Part shown: positions 16,648-21,681 of the stretch, in pieces | How positions within the stretch are numbered: the stretch's first letter is position 1 | Layout of the letters: the number at the start of each line of letters is the position of its first letter | Virus record (IMG/VR): IMGVR_UViG_3300035204_000703 | Location: 1-21,681 of that record | DNA from: a virus | DNA length: 21,681 bases | Direction: 5' to 3' (one strand) | The notes under the pieces: model-generated | Told to the model about the DNA's origin: nothing | What the model saw: only the letters and a program-made list of their open reading frames with translations | The model's database searches: none | Program-made: the position numbers and the translations under genes

Positions 16648-18473
16648 TGTTATATTCACCGACAAAATACGAGAAGCCTTTGGTAAACCTTAACGAAGAG
16701 TTAATGAAAATCAAAGGCGATCTTAGTGATAAGGAGGCTAAGATAAGTCTAGCTAAGTTTCTAAGATCAAACCTAGGTATAACTACGGAATTAATATCTG
16801 GCATAAAGCTAGCGCCGTATCAGGAAGTTACTTTAAAGGGCTTGTTCAACAGGAACTTCAGTATGTGTGTCTGGGGTCGTGGTTGCGGTAAATCCTTTAT
16901 TGCTGCTGTCTATTGTTTTCTTCAGTGCATCTTTGAACCGAATACAAAGATTCTTATCGCTGGGCCCACTTTTAGAACGGCTCGTTTTATATTTGAAAAT
17001 TTAGAAAAATTTGTTAACTCCAAGGGGGCTGACTTATTAGCGCAAGCTTTTGGCGCGAAATCAAAAAGAAATGATCAATTTAGATGGGAGATAAACGGCG
17101 GCACTATAACAGCTATCCCATTGTCTGGTGAAAAAATTCGTGGTTTCCGCGCAAACGTTCTTGTTCTTGATGAGTACTTACTTTTGCCTGAGGATACAAT
17201 TAAGACCGTTCTTATGCCATTCTTGGTTGCCCCACAGAACATGAAAGAAAGATTAGAAGTAAGAGAGATGGAGGATAAGCTTATAGAGACCGGGAAGATG
17301 ACAGAGGAGGATAGACTAGTGTTTGAAAATGATTCTAAAATGATTGCTCTTTCTTCTGCTTCTTATACTTTTGAAAATTTATATAAGACTTATAAAGAAT
17401 GGGTTGATCATATTTACTCCAAAGAAACCGGAGACGCTACTTACTTCATATCTCAAATGGGTTACGAGGCTTTGCCTGATTACATGATCGACCATACGGT
17501 AATTGAGGAGGCTCAAAACGGTGGTCAGAGTCATTCTAGTTTTCAACGTGAGTATTGTGCTCAGTTTACTGATGGTTCTGATTCTTATTTCAGTGCTAAA
17601 AAAATGTATGAATGTACTATACCAGATGGTCAGTCTCCTACGACTTTAATTAAGGGTAAACCTAGCGAGAAATACATAATGGCTATCGACCCTAGTTTTA
17701 GTAATAGTCCTACTTCTGATTATTTTGCTATGTCTGTTTTGGAATTGGATGACGAAACTCAACAGGGCACATTAGTACATAGTTACGCAGTCGCTGGTGG
17801 TGATTTAAAAGACCACATTAAATATATGTATTATGTGATGAGTCATTTTAATATTGAGATGGTGTGCATTGATAATGCTGGATTTCAATTTATAGATAGC
17901 TGTAATGAAAACTCTTTATTTGCTCAGGATAAGATTAATATGTCTTTTATTGATTTTGACTCAACCAAAGAAGGAGAAGACTACGTAAAAGAACTAAGAA
18001 GACTTAGGAGAGAGTACAGTAAGGAGTCCGGGAGGATTGTTTTTAAGCAAAATTTTTCTACAGACTTCATAAGAAAAGCCAACGAACACCTTCAGGCGTG
18101 CATTGACCACAAAAAAATATGGTTTGCGTCGAAAACTAGTGCGAATTCCGCCGCATTCATGTCTCAAACAGGAGAAAAAGTAAAATTAAAACACACGGGA
18201 GAACAAAATTTAGGAGATTTCATAGATACGCAAGACAGTTTAGTATATCAAACAAAAAAACAATGCGCTTTAGTCGAAGTAAAAAGCACGGCTAAGGGGA
18301 CCCAAACATTTGATTTACCGCTACATTTGAAAAGAAGCACTTCTTCTACTAGAGCAAGGAAAGATAACTATACCACTTTAATGTTGGCGAATTGGGCCCT
18401 AAAAAGTTATTATGACATGAAATCTGAATCAAGTGATATTACGTCGACTTTTTCGCCAGTAATGATACAATAA
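16647..18473 (+). CDS. terL: terminase large subunit
   Basis: The DNA-packaging motor: an ATPase that pumps DNA into the procapsid plus a nuclease that cuts the concatemer. Seen: Walker A WGRGCGKSF (76-84); Walker B VLVLDEY (171-177); coupling motif ALSSAS (234-239); RNase H-like nuclease acidic residues at D348 (AIDPSF), D409 (CIDNAG) and a third in LGDFIDTQD (522-530). The 608 aa are normal for T4-type TerL. It starts in the stop codon of the nuclease gene (TAATG). The ATPase part has no visible defect. This is the firmest identification in the window. Confidence 0.93.
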   Translation: MLYSPTKYEKPLVNLNEELMKIKGDLSDKEAKISLAKFLRSNLGITTELISGIKLAPYQEVTLKGLFNRNFSMCVWGRGCGKSFIAAVYCFLQCIFEPNTKILIAGPTFRTARFIFENLEKFVNSKGADLLAQAFGAKSKRNDQFRWEINGGTITAIPLSGEKIRGFRANVLVLDEYLLLPEDTIKTVLMPFLVAPQNMKERLEVREMEDKLIETGKMTEEDRLVFENDSKMIALSSASYTFENLYKTYKEWVDHIYSKETGDATYFISQMGYEALPDYMIDHTVIEEAQNGGQSHSSFQREYCAQFTDGSDSYFSAKKMYECTIPDGQSPTTLIKGKPSEKYIMAIDPSFSNSPTSDYFAMSVLELDDETQQGTLVHSYAVAGGDLKDHIKYMYYVMSHFNIEMVCIDNAGFQFIDSCNENSLFAQDKINMSFIDFDSTKEGEDYVKELRRLRREYSKESGRIVFKQNFSTDFIRKANEHLQACIDHKKIWFASKTSANSAAFMSQTGEKVKLKHTGEQNLGDFIDTQDSLVYQTKKQCALVEVKSTAKGTQTFDLPLHLKRSTSSTRARKDNYTTLMLANWALKSYYDMKSESSDITSTFSPVMIQ

Positions 18474-18518
18474 AGTGTAATTAATTAAGAAATCTCAAGG
18501 GATTCTAAGGTATAAGGT

Positions 18519-20642
18519 ATGGCTGATAATAAAATTAGAGTTAAGCAAATCGAACAAACCGATCTTTCTGGTTATATCGGTGGGGTATTTGCGGGTACTA
18601 CTTCTGGTAAAGCTACGGACTTAAACCCCACGTCTAGCGGTGTTCATGACCTAGGAACCCCCTCCAACCCTTGGAAAACCCTTTATGCTGAGTCGATTTC
18701 CGTTTCTGGAATAGAGGGGGAAGCAAATTCTTTATACCCAGCTACCGGTAATTTATTGCCGATAAAAAGCGGCACCTATGATCTAGGTTCTTCTACTAAA
18801 CCTTGGAATGATTTATACTTAGACTGGAACAGTATATACATGGGTAACATCAAGCTTTCCATGGGCACTGATGGAATACTTACGACAACTAAGCCCGGCG
18901 AAGGCCCGGTAAAGATGGCGATAGGCCCCACGGGAGAAAGGGGAGGTTTTGGAGGAGATAGTGTTCTTTATTATTACGACCATCAGACTGGCACATCTCA
19001 AACTTATCCCAATAGTGGCGTAAGAAGTACTGGATACTTTACGCTTGATTCAACTGGCAATTTCGACACGGTAACAAAGTTTTTTGTTCAAGATTCTGGA
19101 TTTTATAATCAGACTGGGAAATTTGATCTTATCGGTAATGAAAATTGGCTTTCTAATTTAGGCGCTTCTTCTAGTGATACGAAAGGTACTATTCGTGCGT
19201 TTAATCATGACAACCCCGCTCGCTGGGCGTCGTATAAAGTTATTGGCGGTATAGCAAATGAGTCCGGCTATTATGAGATTCCAGTAAGCTACGTAAGCTC
19301 CAGTGAGACTGGTCATTTAATTACGGGGGCATTTAAGGAAGATGATAAAATTGTTTTATCTTTTTCGCAGAAGGGTGACGTAGGCACGCGGGGCCCGCAG
19401 GGTCCGGGAGTTGGAGATCAAGGGCCTCAAGGAGATCTAGGACCTCAAGGACCTCAAGGAGATCAAGGCCCTCAAGGTCCGGGCGTTGGGGAAACTGGCC
19501 CCACGGGAGAATCAATATACTGGAGTGGGATTTGGAGTTCGACCATTCCGTATAGTGGGAACACGATAGTTTCTTATGAAACTAATTCATTTATAAATGT
19601 ATGGACTGGTGTTTCCAATATGGGTAAGACCCCCACTGGAACAGTTGAAGATAAATATTGGGATCTTGTAGTAAGCGGGCTAGACGGTCCGCAGGGCCCA
19701 CAAGGAGCAGAAGGGGGACCTCCGGGAGTAACTGGGGCCACAGGTGCTCAAGGGCCTCAGGGTATAACGGGCCCAGCGGGAGCCCTTGGTCAAATTAGCG
19801 GAAGTACAGACGCAGTTAAAAAAACGATACAACAAACTAATTTTTGGGTAGGGGAAAACGCATTTGGAATAATTGATGCGGTCAGATTTAACGGTTCAGA
19901 ATATGTAAAATCTAGAGCTAATTCTGAACAAAATTCAGAAGTCATGGGGGTGGTTCAGTCTCTAGACACGGGAAATAATTCTTTTACTATCGTAACTGAA
20001 GGTAATGTTAATTGGGCAACGGGTGACATTGCAAATAGCCCATTTGCAGAAAAAACTTCACCCGCGCAATTTGTACCCGGTACTGTTTATTGGCTTGATG
20101 ATTCAACCGCTGGATTACTAACCTCAGGAGAGCCCAACGTTGTGGGTTCTGTTTCTAAGCCTTTATTTCATGCAACTTCTATAAGCGGGGGTTTCGTACA
20201 AAACCATCGCGGTCAAATTATTGACTCTGGGATTGGTCCTAATTTTATTGTACCCGGAGTCGGTAACGTAACCACCAACGGACAACAAACTTTAACTAGT
20301 AAAACGCTTGGGCGGGAAACGAAATACAGCACAAAAGCTTTAAACTGGAACAACGGTAACGTAACTGTAGATTTTAATGAGCAACCATTTCAAACCTTAG
20401 AATTACTTGGGGATACTCAAATTAAAATTACTAATGGGGGAGTGGGTAAGACAGTAACCCTTAGATTAAAAGGGGGAACTTTTGATTTTGCCCTAATCTG
20501 GGGAGAAACAAACGATAAGCCTATATTTATTGGCTCTTTGGAGCCTGCGGAGTTAAAGGCCGGCAAATACGCATTGGTTAGCCTGACTTCTTTTGGCTCG
20601 AACCATAGCGATACAATAATCGCATTTGGAGATCAAAAATGA
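18519..20642 (+). CDS. collagen-repeat tail fibre/structural protein, 707 aa
   Basis: A virion protein with modular layout. Residues about 36-105 hold two repeats of a fibre motif, GVHDLGTPSNPWKTLYAES and GTYDLGSSTKPWNDLYLD. A collagen-like Gly-X-Y tract (GPQGPQGDLGPQGPQGDQGP, about 293-330) is followed by a Trp/Tyr domain (about 331-390; YWSGIWSS, then KYWDLVVSG) resembling small carbohydrate-binding modules. Next come a second collagen tract (PQGPQGAEGGPPGVTGATGA) and a C-terminal beta-rich part. Gly-X-Y tracts form trimeric shafts in phage fibres. Its ATG follows AAGGTATAAGGT rather than a standard ribosome site. The next gene starts in its stop codon (ATGA). Confidence 0.8.
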   Translation: MADNKIRVKQIEQTDLSGYIGGVFAGTTSGKATDLNPTSSGVHDLGTPSNPWKTLYAESISVSGIEGEANSLYPATGNLLPIKSGTYDLGSSTKPWNDLYLDWNSIYMGNIKLSMGTDGILTTTKPGEGPVKMAIGPTGERGGFGGDSVLYYYDHQTGTSQTYPNSGVRSTGYFTLDSTGNFDTVTKFFVQDSGFYNQTGKFDLIGNENWLSNLGASSSDTKGTIRAFNHDNPARWASYKVIGGIANESGYYEIPVSYVSSSETGHLITGAFKEDDKIVLSFSQKGDVGTRGPQGPGVGDQGPQGDLGPQGPQGDQGPQGPGVGETGPTGESIYWSGIWSSTIPYSGNTIVSYETNSFINVWTGVSNMGKTPTGTVEDKYWDLVVSGLDGPQGPQGAEGGPPGVTGATGAQGPQGITGPAGALGQISGSTDAVKKTIQQTNFWVGENAFGIIDAVRFNGSEYVKSRANSEQNSEVMGVVQSLDTGNNSFTIVTEGNVNWATGDIANSPFAEKTSPAQFVPGTVYWLDDSTAGLLTSGEPNVVGSVSKPLFHATSISGGFVQNHRGQIIDSGIGPNFIVPGVGNVTTNGQQTLTSKTLGRETKYSTKALNWNNGNVTVDFNEQPFQTLELLGDTQIKITNGGVGKTVTLRLKGGTFDFALIWGETNDKPIFIGSLEPAELKAGKYALVSLTSFGSNHSDTIIAFGDQK

Positions 20643-21556
20643 TAGGAGGATTAAATACAGCAGCTTTAGCCAGTGTCGTATCTTTAGATAATGAGGTTCT
20701 AGATTGGTATACGGCCGTGAAGAATGACGGGGGCGACGCTAATTCAAATACTCTAAACGCTTTAGATGAATTTATGATTACCTTAAAGAAGAATGGGATC
20801 AGAAACAAAATCAAAAGATGTAATTTATTTTGTGGCGCAAATTTGAGATCTTGCCTTCATCCTCTTATAAGGGGGAGAGTAGGTGAGTCGATCGGTAGTA
20901 AAAAAGATATAAGTTATGGATTTGTAAATTCTGACTATTCTTTTTTTAGGGGTCTTTCTGCTGAAAGCTTAAGTTCTTCGGTTTTACTTTCTAGCGCTCA
21001 AAAATTTTTACATACAAACACTTTTCTTACCTCCCTTGGGTTAGATAATTATGGTGGTCATATCTCCTTTATGTCTTATAATGATACTATGAATTTATCT
21101 TCAGTTGGTGGTTATATGATGCCCTTGTTTGGTGGAGATTATTCCGTAAAAAATGATTTAAGTGCTTATATAGAATTTGATCAAGACTCCACAAAGGCCG
21201 CTAGCCCTAGTTCATTCAATCCATCTTCAACCAGAGGATATGTTAATTTAGATACTCTCGATGATGATGTTGACGTAAGTGGTTTTTGGTTAGCTAATAG
21301 AACGTCAAAAACAAATCAAAAATTATACAATAATGGAATGGCGGTAGAGGATTCTGACGCTACCCTTAGTCAAGATGGGTTTCCAATAGGAGGTTATAAA
21401 TTTAGAATATTTTCAGCCTTTTCAGCGGGTCAAGAAACCCAAGCCAGTATAAGTAAAATATTATTTTATAGCATCGGAGAAAAACTAGCAGAGACTGATA
21501 TAAAAATTTTAAATAATGCTTTAGCTAAATTTAATGAGGTTTTAGGAAGAAATTAA
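20639..21556 (+). CDS. phage tail/structural protein, 305 aa
   Basis: A probable tail or fibre-associated protein. It is Ser/Asn/Gly-rich with beta-like segments; near the end FYSIGEKLAETDIKILNNAL is followed by FNEVLGR, matching a recurrent motif at the C-terminus of LamG-like phage tail proteins (ysiG..L...e...l...l..f...LGR). It overlaps the collagen-type gene by four bases and precedes another collagen-type gene, so it belongs to a tail cluster. An exact fold assignment would need a search. Confidence 0.65.
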   Translation: MIGGLNTAALASVVSLDNEVLDWYTAVKNDGGDANSNTLNALDEFMITLKKNGIRNKIKRCNLFCGANLRSCLHPLIRGRVGESIGSKKDISYGFVNSDYSFFRGLSAESLSSSVLLSSAQKFLHTNTFLTSLGLDNYGGHISFMSYNDTMNLSSVGGYMMPLFGGDYSVKNDLSAYIEFDQDSTKAASPSSFNPSSTRGYVNLDTLDDDVDVSGFWLANRTSKTNQKLYNNGMAVEDSDATLSQDGFPIGGYKFRIFSAFSAGQETQASISKILFYSIGEKLAETDIKILNNALAKFNEVLGRN

Positions 21557-21569
21557 TATATAATAAATT

Positions 21570-21681
21570 ATGCCCCATAGCCCTTTCACAACATATATTG
21601 GAGATACCGGCCCCCAAGGTCAACCCGGTGGGGATATAACTTTATATACTTATAATCATTTAACTGGTTCTTCAACTGACC
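21570..21681 (+). CDS. collagen-repeat protein, start only (runs off the window)
   Basis: MPHSPFTTYIGDTGPQGQPG then GDITLYTYNHLTGSSTD; 37 codons are visible. The short Gly-X-Y tract and the YxYNHLTGSS end resemble the YYYDHQTGTS segment of the 707-aa protein, so this is a related tail protein. TATAAT (21559-21564) ends 6 bases before the ATG, as at 13634-13645, and no Shine-Dalgarno is present. Confidence 0.7.
   Translation, partial: MPHSPFTTYIGDTGPQGQPGGDITLYTYNHLTGSSTD

Noticed and set aside
1-21681. tRNA or rRNA genes
   Set aside because: I looked for cloverleaf ends and conserved TTCGAAT-type loops in the gaps and found none. A dedicated tRNA scan would settle it.

Overview
The window is part of the genome of a tailed double-stranded DNA phage (Caudoviricetes). 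The diagnostic genes are a large terminase, a phage sigma-like factor, a PhoH-like ATPase, collagen-repeat tail proteins, and a dense run of tiny genes almost all on the + strand. No lysis, head or DNA polymerase genes and no tRNAs are visible. The host cannot be named. An RpoN-type promoter motif and an ArfA-like gene make a proteobacterial host plausible, but this is inference.

Layout. (1) 1-2088: small unknown genes and a RuvB-like AAA+ ATPase. (2) 2089-2490: a 402-base gene-free stretch with five 11-bp AT-rich iterons, a palindrome and a helically phased array of two alternating 10-mers; it looks like a replication origin or control region. (3) 2491-10281: about 27 mostly very small genes (DUF932, GP88, DUF2958, zinc ribbons, an ArfA-like ribosome-rescue protein, membrane micropeptides). 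They are read from 16 copies of a 17-bp sigma-54-type promoter, ten of them preceded by a GC-rich hairpin with a conserved core. (4) 10282-10437: a gene-free boundary with two hairpin/T-tract signals. (5) 10438-21681: a more AT-rich late-type module: methyltransferase, PhoH, HAD phosphatase, two cysteine-rich miniproteins, one reverse-strand gene, zinc ribbon, sigma-like factor, a terminase-small-subunit-like protein, a zinc-finger/ERCC4 nuclease, the large terminase, and tail/collagen proteins running off the window.

Main result. The 16 promoter copies all have GG and GC separated by 10 bp (TTGGCA-N7-TGCT), and in 12 of 16 the start-codon A lies 12-14 bases after the -12 C. The predicted transcript would begin on or within two bases of the ATG, so the mRNAs should be leaderless. 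A second promoter family (TTGnnn-N3-ATGCAAG-N7-TAnnnT) occurs at four places and in three also ends 7-8 bases before the ATG. Together with the hairpin modules this looks like an array of promoter-gene cassettes, each expressed without a conventional ribosome binding site. Whether the host RpoN, a phage factor or a single-subunit polymerase reads the 17-bp motif cannot be decided here.
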